Below the pieces are notes generated by a model that did no database searches, was not told the DNA's origin, and saw nothing but the letters and a program-made list of their open reading frames with translations. A stretch of DNA of 64,000 nucleotides, from contig JAVKMO010000014.1 in assembly GCA_031539345.1 (NCBI GenBank), positions 1 through 64,000 on the forward strand, in the 5' to 3' direction. Of the stretch, positions 43,768-53,120 are shown one piece after another. Within the stretch, counting starts at the first letter, position 1. Each line of letters starts with the position of its first letter. A program made the position numbers and the translations under genes. Source of the DNA: JAVKMO01 sp031539345 (lineage in GTDB: Bacteria > Bacteroidota > Bacteroidia > Chitinophagales > Chitinophagaceae).

Positions 43768-44205
43768 TTAAAGTGAGGTGAAAGAAGTCTGCAAAATGCG
43801 TTCATCATGTTGTCCATACAAACCAATTTGAACATGAAGAGTTGGTTTTTGTGGTAAAAAAATTTTTGCTAAATGCGGCCATTCAATAAAACAAATTGCA
43901 CCGTTATTGATGATTTCTGTGATGCCAATTTCAAACAATTCGTTTTCGTTTTTTAGTCGATATAAATCCAAATGAAAAATATTGGTTGTGTTTTTTTGTT
44001 CACTTACATATTCATTGACAATACTAAATGTTGGACTATTGACGAGTGATGTTATATTTTTATAGGCACACAAATATTTTACAAGGGTTGTTTTTCCCGC
44101 CCCCATTTGTCCATTCAACAACACAATGCGATGTTCTTCAATGAGCGTCCATAAAGGTTCGCAAATGGTTTTAATAGTTTCTAAAGTATAAATAAATTCA
44201 GCCAT
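43768..44205 (-). CDS. tsaE: tRNA threonylcarbamoyladenosine biosynthesis ATPase (TsaE)
   Basis: This ATPase is required for t6A modification of tRNA, with TsaB and TsaD. Walker A is GQMGAGKTTLVKY, and other marks are SPTFSIVNEY and HLDLYRL. The length of 145 aa is normal. It is 8 bp upstream of rimO. Confidence 0.95.
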   Translation of the reverse strand: MAEFIYTLETIKTICEPLWTLIEEHRIVLLNGQMGAGKTTLVKYLCAYKNITSLVNSPTFSIVNEYVSEQKNTTNIFHLDLYRLKNENELFEIGITEIINNGAICFIEWPHLAKIFLPQKPTLHVQIGLYGQHDERILQTSFTSL

Positions 44206-44208
44206 CGG

Positions 44209-44667
44209 TTACACTCCAAATTGTCTTAAATGATGGTCTAAATGTTTGTAATTTAAAATTGCACATTCTTGAATTGTCAAATTGCCAAAGAAGGGATGCT
44301 GTAATTGAAGTTGCTTTGCTTCTATTCGTTCAAAAAAGAATTCTAATTGAATACGCAACGTGTCTTGTGCTTCTTGAAAAGACGTTATTGTGTATTCAAG
44401 GAGTTTTTTATCAGTAGGCGACCCTTTGCCAAATGCACGATTATCTTTTGTGTATATTTTTTTAAAGAAATAACCAACAATTTTCAATATAAAGTTGGGA
44501 GGCGTTGGTTGAAAGTTGCCGAGATAAATTTGTGTTACACGCAAGCAATGTTCAAGCATTTGTGTACTTGTCATTGTTCCCCAAATCGGCTTTTGGTCAC
44601 TCGTGAGTTTGCTTATTCGTTGTATAACTTCTTGTTGTTTGTTTTTGTCTAAAAAAGAATGTGTCAT
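44209..44667 (-). CDS. DUF1569 protein
   Basis: This 152-aa helical protein has the DUF1569/DinB-like pattern: WGTMTSTQMLEHCLRVTQIYLG at the N-terminus, and HPFFGNLTIQECAILNYKHLDHHLRQFG at the C-terminus with clustered histidines that suggest a metal site. Its function is unknown. It lies 3 bp upstream of tsaE and is co-transcribed. Confidence 0.88.
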   Translation of the reverse strand: MTHSFLDKNKQQEVIQRISKLTSDQKPIWGTMTSTQMLEHCLRVTQIYLGNFQPTPPNFILKIVGYFFKKIYTKDNRAFGKGSPTDKKLLEYTITSFQEAQDTLRIQLEFFFERIEAKQLQLQHPFFGNLTIQECAILNYKHLDHHLRQFGV

Positions 44668-44713
44668 AAAAAATAAAAAATGTGATAAAATATTTTGCTA
44701 ATCAGTGTCGTAT

Positions 44714-47182
44714 TTAATAAACGTATTCTCTGCGTACGCGTTGAGAAATATTTGCAATTAATTCATGTGCTATTGTTCCATTCCATTTTGCAACTTGATG
44801 AACGGGCAAATCTTTACCAAACAAAATAACTTCGTTACCAACAACAACATTTTTCATATTTGAAATATCAATCATCGTCATATCCATACAAACATTTCCT
44901 ATCGTTAGTGCAAGTTGATGATGAATAAGCACTTGACCATTTCCGTTTCCATTGGTACGCATAAATCCTTCTGCATAGCCCGTTCTAATGACAGCAATGC
45001 GAGTTTTTGTTTGCACTTTTCCTTTCCTATTATAGCCTATTGTTTCGCCTATTTCCACGTCTTTAATTTGGGCTATACTTGTTTTTAAAGTCAATACATT
45101 TTGAAGCGGAAAAACATTATTTGCATCAGGCGAAATGCCATACATCGCAATGCCAAGACGCACCATGTTCAACGCCAAATGCTTGTGCCTCAATGCAGCA
45201 GAACTATTCGCAATATGTTGAATGATTGAATAACCCAAAGTCTTTTCAATTTGTGTTGCAATGGCAATAAATTGTTGTGCTTGTTGATTTGAAAATCCAT
45301 CTAATGCAGGGTCTTCACTGCCAACAAGATGACTAAATGCAGAAGCAACGCGAAAATGATTTTTATTTCTTTTGAGTTCTATCAATAAACTATCGATATC
45401 ATTATGCTTAAAGCCCAAGCGATTCATACCTGTGTCTATTTTTAAATGTATCGGATAGTCATGAATATTTTTCTGAGATAAAAAAGAAACAAATGCGTGA
45501 AAGATTTCAAAAGAAAAAAGTTCTGGTTCTAAACGATACTGAATTAAAAATTCAAACACTTTTTCATTACAATTCATAACCATAATGGGCGTTACAATAC
45601 CCGCTTCTCGCAATTGTATTCCCTCGTCAATATACGCAACAGCCAAATAATCAACCTTACTTTTTTCTAATACACGTGCCACTTCAACACTCCCACTACC
45701 ATAGGCAAAAGCCTTTACCACAGCCATAATTTTCACCTCATCGCCAATATGTTGTTGAATGTATAGAACATTTTCTTTCAGATGAGAAAGATTGATTTCT
45801 AAAATTGTTTCGTGAATATTTTGTTTGAAGTGTTCTAATAATTTTTCAAATTCAAATTGTCTTGCTCCTTTTAATAATATCAATTCATTCGTAAAATCAA
45901 ACTCATGAATATGTGCTATAAAAGATTGAGTTGAACGAAAAAAAGCAATCTGATTTTTATTTTTTTTTAGAAATAAATGTTGATCGGCAAAAAGGATTTC
46001 TCCAATTCCAATGAATTTATCAAGCTCATATTCATTGATTAAATCAGCTATCGCTTGAGCATTTTGTGTGCCAACAATATCTGAAAGAATAACGCTTCTT
46101 TTTATATGCTCACTTCGTTGCTGTAAATATTGAAGTGCAACGGTTAATGCATTTCTGTCGTTTGAATAAGTGTCATTGATTAGCGTGCAATTTTTTTTTC
46201 CTTGCATGACAGAAAGCCTCATCGGCAGAGTAGAAAGTCTGTTAATTTTTTCTTGTATGGAAACTTGATTTTGATTAAAATAAAACAAAACACAAATGCA
46301 GATAAAAGCATTTTGAATAGATGCCTTGTCAGTAAAAGGTAATACAAACACACACTCTTTTTGTTGATAAATAAGTGTGCATTCTGTATTGTTGGCTTTT
46401 TGTACAATACTTTTTATCGATACAATAGCCCGTTCATTAAATCCAAAAGTAAATTGTCGTACATGAGGATATTGTTTCGACAAAATAGGCTCTATACGAA
46501 CATCATCACCATCATAAATAACAACTTCCGCTGTTACAAACAGCTTGCATTTTTCTTCTATTTTTTGATCTGTCGAGTTAAAATTTTCTTGATGGGCTTC
46601 ACCAATATTTGTAAGGATACCAATGTTGGGCTGAATCAATTGGGCTAATATTTGCATTTCATTCGGCCGCGAAATTCCCGCTTCAAAAATCCCCAAATTA
46701 TGGATAGTCGAAATATTCCACAAACTAATCGGCACACCAATTTGGGAATTAAAACTTTGTGGCGTTTTTACAATATCATAGTCGCTTGCCAACATTTGTG
46801 ATAGCCATTCTTTAACAATTGTTTTCCCATTGCTGCCTGCAATACCAATTGTTTGAAAGTTAAATTGATTACGATGTTGAAAAACAATGTCTTGAAGTGT
46901 TGCAAGCGGGTTGTCAACAAATAAAAAATTAGCGTCTGGAAAATTAGTACTATCAAAAGAAGGTTCTACAACAAAATTCTTTACTCCTTTTTCATAAAGT
47001 TGGTTAACATAAATATGCCCATGTCGGTTTTTGTTTTTTAATGCAAAAAATAGCGTGTTTGAAAAATTAACAATGTATCGACTATCAAATGCCAAATAGC
47101 GAATAGGAATTCCTGTAATGCGAAGAACACACTTTTGATATGCAATTGTTTTTGTAATCTGTTCAAAAAAATAGGAATGCAT
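44714..47182 (-). CDS. murF-alr: Bifunctional MurF / alanine racemase
   Basis: This fused enzyme supplies D-alanine and joins D-Ala-D-Ala to the peptidoglycan precursor. The N-terminal ~450 residues form MurF, with P-loop GSNGKTIVKEW and the ligase segment GEAHQENF. From about residue 455 the PLP fold begins, with the lysine in VVKAFAYGSG, then NSSAALRH and the catalytic tyrosine region in MYGISPDANN. The fusion is typical of Bacteroidota. The length is 822 aa. Confidence 0.95.
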   Translation of the reverse strand: MHSYFFEQITKTIAYQKCVLRITGIPIRYLAFDSRYIVNFSNTLFFALKNKNRHGHIYVNQLYEKGVKNFVVEPSFDSTNFPDANFLFVDNPLATLQDIVFQHRNQFNFQTIGIAGSNGKTIVKEWLSQMLASDYDIVKTPQSFNSQIGVPISLWNISTIHNLGIFEAGISRPNEMQILAQLIQPNIGILTNIGEAHQENFNSTDQKIEEKCKLFVTAEVVIYDGDDVRIEPILSKQYPHVRQFTFGFNERAIVSIKSIVQKANNTECTLIYQQKECVFVLPFTDKASIQNAFICICVLFYFNQNQVSIQEKINRLSTLPMRLSVMQGKKNCTLINDTYSNDRNALTVALQYLQQRSEHIKRSVILSDIVGTQNAQAIADLINEYELDKFIGIGEILFADQHLFLKKNKNQIAFFRSTQSFIAHIHEFDFTNELILLKGARQFEFEKLLEHFKQNIHETILEINLSHLKENVLYIQQHIGDEVKIMAVVKAFAYGSGSVEVARVLEKSKVDYLAVAYIDEGIQLREAGIVTPIMVMNCNEKVFEFLIQYRLEPELFSFEIFHAFVSFLSQKNIHDYPIHLKIDTGMNRLGFKHNDIDSLLIELKRNKNHFRVASAFSHLVGSEDPALDGFSNQQAQQFIAIATQIEKTLGYSIIQHIANSSAALRHKHLALNMVRLGIAMYGISPDANNVFPLQNVLTLKTSIAQIKDVEIGETIGYNRKGKVQTKTRIAVIRTGYAEGFMRTNGNGNGQVLIHHQLALTIGNVCMDMTMIDISNMKNVVVGNEVILFGKDLPVHQVAKWNGTIAHELIANISQRVRREYVY

Positions 47183-47196
47183 ACAATGTGATTAAA

Positions 47197-47239
47197 TGCA
47201 AAAAGAACCGTTACTTAATGGTAACAAAGTAACGGTTCT
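47197..47239 (-). terminator. Rho-independent terminator after the M13 peptidase gene
   Basis: A perfect 13-bp stem, AGAACCGTTACTT with AAGTAACGGTTCT (arms 47204-47216 and 47227-47239), has a 10-nt loop and a T-rich run on the minus strand. It lies between the peptidase stop and the murF-alr start. Confidence 0.88.
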
Positions 47240-47259
47240 AAGCAAAAATAAAATGAGCG

Positions 47260-49296
47260 TTACCAAATAATCACAACATCTTGATTTAAAATATCACTTG
47301 GTTTTTGCTTGTCTTTCCAAGCTTCTTGAAATTCTTTAAGTAAGGAAGTTGTAACATTAATACGTGCATTCGCGGGAGCATGAGGGTCTCCAATGATTTG
47401 ATTTTTTTCATATTCAACAGTATGAATAGAACGCCATACCTGTGCCCAGCTCAAGAAAAATCTTTGCTTATAGTTGTATCCATCGATGTCTTTCGGTGCA
47501 CCTTTCTTGTCTATGGCTTTTAACAAAGCATAATACGCTAAAGTTATTCCGCCAAGGTCGGCGATATTTTCACCCATTGTAAATTTTGCGTTAATGGTCG
47601 AATGACTTTTTAAGCCTTTATAATTTGTGTAAGCCGCTCCTAATTTTTCAGCTTTTTCATTAAAGTTTTTTCTATCTTCTTCAGTCCACCACACTCTCAA
47701 ATTTCCTGTTTCATCAAACTGTGAACCTTGGTCATCAAAGCCATGTGTAAATTCGTGTCCAATGACAGCTAAAATACCACCGTAATTGATTGCATCGTCT
47801 GCTGCAATATTGTAAAAAGGAGGCTGTAAAATGCCAGCAGGAAAAACAATTTCATTCAGCAAAGGATTATAATAAGCATTCACTTCTTGTGGCGCCATCA
47901 ACCATTCATTTTTATCAACGGGCTGTTTAATTTTTTTAACCCTTTCTTTGAACCGCCAATTATCTATGTTCATTATATTTTCAAGCAAATTTTTTCTATC
48001 AATAGATACTTCGGCATAATTTTTCCATTGTTGAGGATACCCTATTTTATATGTAAAAGCGGCTAATTTTTTTAGGGCTTCTTTTTTTGTTTTTTCACCC
48101 ATCCAAGTGTTTTTCTCTATCCTTTTTTTATACACCGACCTCATGTTTTCTATCATCTCTTCTACTTTCTTTTTTGCTGTTTCAGGGAAATGTGCTTGAA
48201 CAAATAATTTTCCAAGCATATTACCAAGCTCATTATTGACGAATTTGATGGCTTTTTTTTCGATTGGCATTTCTGTCTTTACGCCATTCATGACTTGTTT
48301 GTAAAAATATCTATCCGCTTCGACAATATCTTTATGCAAATACGATGCATACGAATTCACAAATTTAAATTCAAACCAATATTTCAGTGTAGCTAAAGGG
48401 GTTCTTTTAAAAACAATAGCTGCATGTTTTAAGTAATCAAGATTTTCTACAACAATAGTATCAAATGATACATGTGTAGAAAAAAGAAGCTTATCAAGTT
48501 GAAGAATCGGATAATTTTTTATCAGCGTATTCATTGAAGTTTTATTATACGTTTTTACAGGGTCGCGCCTTTCTTCTTTTGTAATATGACACCATGCCAA
48601 ATCATGCTCTAACGTATAAATGTCTTGAGCAATTTGAGTGGCATCTTTATCGCTTTTATGAAGTGCTTTAAAAATCTTTACAATCAAATTTTTGAATTCT
48701 TTTTGTATTGTTTCATTCCTCTCATTTTTTTCTAAATAATAATCTCTATCACCGATAGAAAGTCCATTTTGATACAGATAAACGGCAGTCATTTTGCTAT
48801 TTTTCGCATCGGCGTCTACACTAAAATTTATAGCATTATCAATGTGTGTTTGATATTTTAAAAAATACAAACCCATTAAAGATTCTACAGAATTGGTTCT
48901 TTCAATTTCATCAAAAAATCGTTGCAAAGGTTGCAGTTTCTTTTCTTCTCTTGTTACTGTATCTAAATAGGATAAATATAAATCTGCTATTTTTTGCTCT
49001 TCACTATTTACTTTATTATTTTTTCCTACAGAGTTAAGGATGAGATTTTCTATTTTTTTCTCATTCTTTTCATTTAAAATATTAAACGATCCCCAGCGAG
49101 AATAACCTTTAGGAATTGTTGCCGTGTCTTTCCATTTACCATTTGCAAAAGCGTCAAAATTTTTAAACGGAGAAATATTTGTATTGATTGTTCCTGTGTC
49201 GAATGGCATTTCCGCAGTATGATTTGGTTTGACCGATCGAATACAAGATAGTTGTGTAAATAATGCCAGTACAAATAAAAGTTGAGTACATTTCAT
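47260..49296 (-). CDS. M13-family metallopeptidase lipoprotein (PepO-like)
   Basis: This zinc endopeptidase of the neprilysin family has HEFTH in AVIGHEFTHGFDDQGSQFDE and the third ligand in ENIADLGG. The mature N-terminus follows a lipobox (LFTQLSC), which places the enzyme on the outside face of a membrane. I set the start at the ATG at 49296 (MKCTQLLFVLALF). A longer frame runs to 49404 but crosses an inverted repeat and adds residues that do not suit a signal peptide. An ATG at 49302 is also possible. Confidence 0.93.
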   Translation of the reverse strand: MKCTQLLFVLALFTQLSCIRSVKPNHTAEMPFDTGTINTNISPFKNFDAFANGKWKDTATIPKGYSRWGSFNILNEKNEKKIENLILNSVGKNNKVNSEEQKIADLYLSYLDTVTREEKKLQPLQRFFDEIERTNSVESLMGLYFLKYQTHIDNAINFSVDADAKNSKMTAVYLYQNGLSIGDRDYYLEKNERNETIQKEFKNLIVKIFKALHKSDKDATQIAQDIYTLEHDLAWCHITKEERRDPVKTYNKTSMNTLIKNYPILQLDKLLFSTHVSFDTIVVENLDYLKHAAIVFKRTPLATLKYWFEFKFVNSYASYLHKDIVEADRYFYKQVMNGVKTEMPIEKKAIKFVNNELGNMLGKLFVQAHFPETAKKKVEEMIENMRSVYKKRIEKNTWMGEKTKKEALKKLAAFTYKIGYPQQWKNYAEVSIDRKNLLENIMNIDNWRFKERVKKIKQPVDKNEWLMAPQEVNAYYNPLLNEIVFPAGILQPPFYNIAADDAINYGGILAVIGHEFTHGFDDQGSQFDETGNLRVWWTEEDRKNFNEKAEKLGAAYTNYKGLKSHSTINAKFTMGENIADLGGITLAYYALLKAIDKKGAPKDIDGYNYKQRFFLSWAQVWRSIHTVEYEKNQIIGDPHAPANARINVTTSLLKEFQEAWKDKQKPSDILNQDVVIIW

Positions 49297-49335
49297 AATC
49301 ATAAAAACAAGTTTGAAATACAATAATAAATAATT

Positions 49336-49381
49336 AAGCCTACAAATTTCATACAATCGCTTGAATAAAATCTGTAGGCTT
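49336..49381. terminator. Stem-loop between the BACON lipoprotein gene and the peptidase gene
   Basis: AAGCCTACA (49336-49344) pairs with TGTAGGCTT (49373-49381), and the stem extends to 14 bp with one mismatch. On the minus strand it follows the stop of the upstream gene, but the T tract is weak. Confidence 0.55.
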
Positions 49382-49410
49382 ACAACAATATGAATAAAGA
49401 ACAATATGAG

Positions 49411-52104
49411 CTATAAACTTTCTTGTTCTATTAAAAACTCTGTTCTAAAATGCAAGCCAGAATAATCTCTATTTTTCAAATCAATAAACATTAAATTAGG
49501 ACTTTGATCTTCACCTTCTTCTGGATTTTTTGTTTTTGATTCAACGGCAGATTGAAAAAATAATGTAAGCGTTTGTCTTGATTTGAATCCATTAGGATCT
49601 GTATAATTCTTTTTACTTTCAAATGAAAAATAGTATTCTCCTGGGTTGATAATTTTACCCAATTTGTAAGATGTATTTGCTTTGTCTGGAGACGAACCGT
49701 AATACACATTAAAAAATGGAGTTAAATCTTCTACCATATTTAACGTAATTGGTTTATTGGTTTTCAATTTAACAGTTTTTTTAGGAGATTCGGTTTTTTC
49801 AGTATCTGCAGCTTTTTTAACAGATGGATTACCTAATAAAACATAACTATTATAGCCATTAAAGTTAATTTGATCTACCAATATTTTTGGCTTTGATTCA
49901 TCTAAAACAAACGGTTCTTGTTTAATTTGAAATTGCAATACGTCTTGTTTATTATTAGAATTATCTTTGAATGGAAGCATTTCCCCTTCTACTACAAAAG
50001 TCAATATTTTAATTTTAGACCGAGATGGTTCTATAATATTATCTCCTTGTGCAGTAATTGTAATTTCATGATTTCCGCTTGGAATAACATCTCCTAATAC
50101 GTAATCTTCTTTATCTACTTTCATCACAAAGAAACTTTCTTGCGTACTTTCTTTATTGGCATCTTCTTTGATTATAAAATCTACACTTGCATATACGCTA
50201 AATGTTGTAGATGTTGGTATTGTAGTTGATTTAGATACAGATTTTGAAATATTACCAATTTCTAAATATGGAATATAAACACCTGAAGACAACCCTGTTA
50301 CACTAATTTCTTTTTTAGCAACTGCCAATTTAGATTTAATAAAAATGATTTTTTTCACCGTAGGATCTAAATCAGATTGGATTGTAAATGACTGTAATTT
50401 TGAAGCTTTGATAGAATCTTTAGGGTCATCTAATTTTAGCTCAATTTTCTCATCGCCGTATCCACTCGTAAGAGGTTGTTTTGACACTTGACCAATTGCA
50501 ATTAACCAATTAGGAAGACCTTTTATACTCCATCTATCATTACACGTAATTGCTATTGGTGCATTTTTTGTTTCTAGTAAATCAACATCATAGTCTATAG
50601 TATCTACATTGACAGATAAACTTACAGGCTTCAATTTGGCACCACGTTGTATCACAACGACTTTCTTTTTAACTGATTTAGAAACTACATACAAAGTATC
50701 CACTCTTTCTATATCTGGATTATTTTCAACAGCTGTTACAGTTACAGTTTCAACATTATCCTCTCCGCCTGTTCCATTGGTAACATCAACATCATACCAA
50801 GTAACTTCTTCGTTTTTAACAATTTGCCATTCTGTAGTCGAATTAACGGTAAAGGTAGAGAATGACTCTGCTTTGCTTCCTAAGGCATCTAACATTGCGG
50901 TTACTTGAATTTTTACAGATTGCATTTCTTGTGTTATAGTCAATTCTTTTTTAATTGTTTCGCCTGTAGAAACAATGGTTATGGTAGCTTGCCTTACATT
51001 TGGAGTTTCGTTATTGAGTGCTTTTATGCTAATAGACGATTGCCCTGCATTGCCTTTACTTGGGTTTATTTTCAACCAATCAGGAATTGGAGATGTTATC
51101 GTCCATTGTGTATTTATGGATTTAAGACGCACTTCAGATCCCTGCTCTTCTGGCTCTCCAGATAATTTTAAAGTTGAAGGTTCTAATACGATGTCTGCTT
51201 CTGTCGGTTTTTGAGCCACTTGTATAGTTTTTATCAATTTGCCTGCTTGAAATTCAACAACAGCCTCACGTGCAATTGACTCTGTATTCGCTTCTTTGGT
51301 TTTAAATTTAATGTTTGTTCCACCACTTCCTTCTGTTAAAACTTTACCATCAGCAACAGAAACAACAGACAACCACTTAGGAATTGTATTGGCGTTAATT
51401 TTCCATGCTGTATTGGCATCAATAGTAACTTGGTTGCCGAGTAAATTATTTGCGGCACCTAAGGTAACTTGGTCTACAGAAAGCTCTATTTTTGTTTTTT
51501 CATCTTGACTATCGGCACTTCCAGATTCTTCTTTTTTTTCTTTTTTAGTTTTTGATGCTGAAGCAGCAACTGCTCCTGTTGTTCCTGCTGTTCCTTCAGA
51601 ACCTGAAATATCTTCTACAGGTTGTTCTTCTATCAATATTTTTTTACTTGATTTACTTGACTTAGTGGATTGTCTATTGTCAGATGCCGACACTTCAACA
51701 TTAGGTTGATTTTTTACTAACCCCACAGATCCTTTGTATTGTTTAAGTTTTATAAACACCGTATCAACGTCTTGTCCTGTAACAAATATTCTAGCTTCTC
51801 TTTCTACCGTATCGGAATTGTCTAAAACATTAAATAAAAATTCTTTAGAACCAAATTGTAATTGGCTGTCTATCAATAACCAAAATTGATCGCTTGTAAT
51901 TTTCCATGCAACATCTTCTTTACTTGCAACGACATTGATTGTATCTATCGAGAAAGATGCCCCAACAGTATGTTCTAATTTTTCTATTTTGACTGTTTTT
52001 TTAGAAGAACAATACGGCAAAACAAAAGCGACTACCAACAATGAAAACAAAAATTTTAAGCGTGTTTTGAAATTGTGAGTGAATTGTTTGCTGATAAAAA
52101 ACAT
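49411..52104 (-). CDS. BACON-domain-repeat lipoprotein
   Basis: This 897-aa surface or periplasmic lipoprotein has a signal peptide and lipobox (VLPYCSSKK, cysteine near residue 32). It contains at least four BACON-like Ig-type units, at about residues 35-135, 205-300, 305-395 and 400-490. Each has a W-x-I segment, a WL turn and an ITQ- or VQ-like end strand (WLKINPSKGNAGQSSISI, KKELTITQE). A serine-, glutamate- and lysine-rich linker sits at about 145-200. BACON domains are often linked to glycan or mucin binding. No enzyme domain was seen, so this is probably a binding or structural protein. Confidence 0.8.
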   Translation of the reverse strand: MFFISKQFTHNFKTRLKFLFSLLVVAFVLPYCSSKKTVKIEKLEHTVGASFSIDTINVVASKEDVAWKITSDQFWLLIDSQLQFGSKEFLFNVLDNSDTVEREARIFVTGQDVDTVFIKLKQYKGSVGLVKNQPNVEVSASDNRQSTKSSKSSKKILIEEQPVEDISGSEGTAGTTGAVAASASKTKKEKKEESGSADSQDEKTKIELSVDQVTLGAANNLLGNQVTIDANTAWKINANTIPKWLSVVSVADGKVLTEGSGGTNIKFKTKEANTESIAREAVVEFQAGKLIKTIQVAQKPTEADIVLEPSTLKLSGEPEEQGSEVRLKSINTQWTITSPIPDWLKINPSKGNAGQSSISIKALNNETPNVRQATITIVSTGETIKKELTITQEMQSVKIQVTAMLDALGSKAESFSTFTVNSTTEWQIVKNEEVTWYDVDVTNGTGGEDNVETVTVTAVENNPDIERVDTLYVVSKSVKKKVVVIQRGAKLKPVSLSVNVDTIDYDVDLLETKNAPIAITCNDRWSIKGLPNWLIAIGQVSKQPLTSGYGDEKIELKLDDPKDSIKASKLQSFTIQSDLDPTVKKIIFIKSKLAVAKKEISVTGLSSGVYIPYLEIGNISKSVSKSTTIPTSTTFSVYASVDFIIKEDANKESTQESFFVMKVDKEDYVLGDVIPSGNHEITITAQGDNIIEPSRSKIKILTFVVEGEMLPFKDNSNNKQDVLQFQIKQEPFVLDESKPKILVDQINFNGYNSYVLLGNPSVKKAADTEKTESPKKTVKLKTNKPITLNMVEDLTPFFNVYYGSSPDKANTSYKLGKIINPGEYYFSFESKKNYTDPNGFKSRQTLTLFFQSAVESKTKNPEEGEDQSPNLMFIDLKNRDYSGLHFRTEFLIEQESL

Positions 52105-52280
52105 AGTGAGGATTTTTTTAGATTTTAAACGAATGATTAAAATAATATTTTGTTGTTTAGTATAATTTCAAACGGAACGAATTTGGAATTCAAATTACAG
52201 AACGTTACAATTTTAAATTTTATTTTGAATAAACATACGACAGATAAAAAATAGACAAAAAAGAACATTATATCTATTAC

Positions 52281-52306
52281 AAAAAGGCATTTCTATACTC
52301 GCCTTT
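52281..52306 (-). terminator. Possible terminator after the rhodanese gene
   Basis: AAAGGC and GCCTTT form a short stem on the minus strand, followed by T residues. The 6-bp stem is weak. Confidence 0.45.
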
Positions 52307-52314
52307 GTTGTTAT

Positions 52315-52611
52315 TTACTTTTGCCATTCAAGCATTCCCCCAACTAAATTGGACACATTTGTAAACCCTAATTGCTGTAATATCATACAGGCATTTCCGC
52401 TACGCATACCACTACGGCAGTAACAAATGACCTCTTCATTTTTAAAATTTGATATCCCGTCAATTTCAAAAACTTGAATTTTTCCTAAAGGCAACGAAAT
52501 TCCTCCAATATTAAATTCATCGTGTTCGGCAGGTTCTCTAACATCGACTAATACAAGCGGTTCTTTACGTTGTAATTTTTCTGATAAAAGTTCTTTGGTA
52601 ATTGTTTTCAT
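52315..52611 (-). CDS. Single-domain rhodanese-like sulfurtransferase
   Basis: This 98-aa rhodanese domain has VDVREPAEHDEFNIGG at the N-terminus and the active-site loop CRSGMRSG with the persulfide cysteine. It is cytoplasmic. Small rhodaneses of this kind move sulfur or act in thiol homeostasis, and the partner is unknown. Confidence 0.92.
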   Translation of the reverse strand: MKTITKELLSEKLQRKEPLVLVDVREPAEHDEFNIGGISLPLGKIQVFEIDGISNFKNEEVICYCRSGMRSGNACMILQQLGFTNVSNLVGGMLEWQK

Positions 52612-52696
52612 ATTTTTTCAATGCAAAAGTGAAGACTAAAAAAGCGTTAAAAATGAAAATATTGATTGTACAAGATAAAAAATAAGACTTTACTGC

Positions 52697-52732
52697 AAAA
52701 AAAAAGCCATTGCCTAAAAATAAGCAATGGCA
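52697..52732 (-). terminator. Rho-independent terminator after the small lipoprotein gene
   Basis: GCCATTGC pairs with GCAATGGC around a 10-nt loop, followed on the minus strand by nine T. Confidence 0.85.
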
Positions 52733-52752
52733 ATAAAACAATAGTTTACTAC

Positions 52753-52926
52753 TTAGTGTTTTTTAGCTTCTGCTGGAGCTGGAGCTGCTACTGGAGCTGT
52801 AGTATCTTTTTTAGTTGAATCTACTGCTGGAGCTACTGGAGTTTCAGCTGCTGCTGGAGCTTGTTCTCCACCACCACAAGCTACGAATACTGTTGCAATT
52901 GTTAATACTGCGAAAATTTTTTTCAT
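52753..52926 (-). CDS. Small alanine/proline-rich lipoprotein
   Basis: This 57-aa protein has a signal peptide MKKIFAVLTIATVFVAC and a lipobox cysteine at residue 17, followed by GGG. The rest is a low-complexity tail rich in alanine, proline and lysine (EQAPAAAETPVAP, ending AEAKKH). It has its own terminator and a leader with no Shine-Dalgarno. Similar tiny lipoproteins are common and unassigned in Bacteroidota. The confident ORF, signal peptide and terminator support a real gene. Confidence 0.8.
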   Translation of the reverse strand: MKKIFAVLTIATVFVACGGGEQAPAAAETPVAPAVDSTKKDTTAPVAAPAPAEAKKH

Positions 52927-53068
52927 TTTGTTTGAATTTAATTGTTAAATAAAAATTTTTATACAAGTTTATACAACATATCAAAAAAGGTAACCCATAA
53001 ATCTTGTGGAGTTTTTTTTAGAATGCTTATTTTAATGCAAAGGAGTTTGTTTTGAAATGTAAAGAGAT

Positions 53069-53101
53069 AAAAAAAGGCTCTGTAGAAACAGAGCCTTTTT
53101 A
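53069..53101 (-). terminator. Rho-independent terminator after groEL
   Basis: GGCTCTGT pairs with ACAGAGCC around a short loop, followed by T residues on the minus strand. Confidence 0.88.
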
Positions 53102-53120
53102 ATGTTATCAAGTAGGAGTT

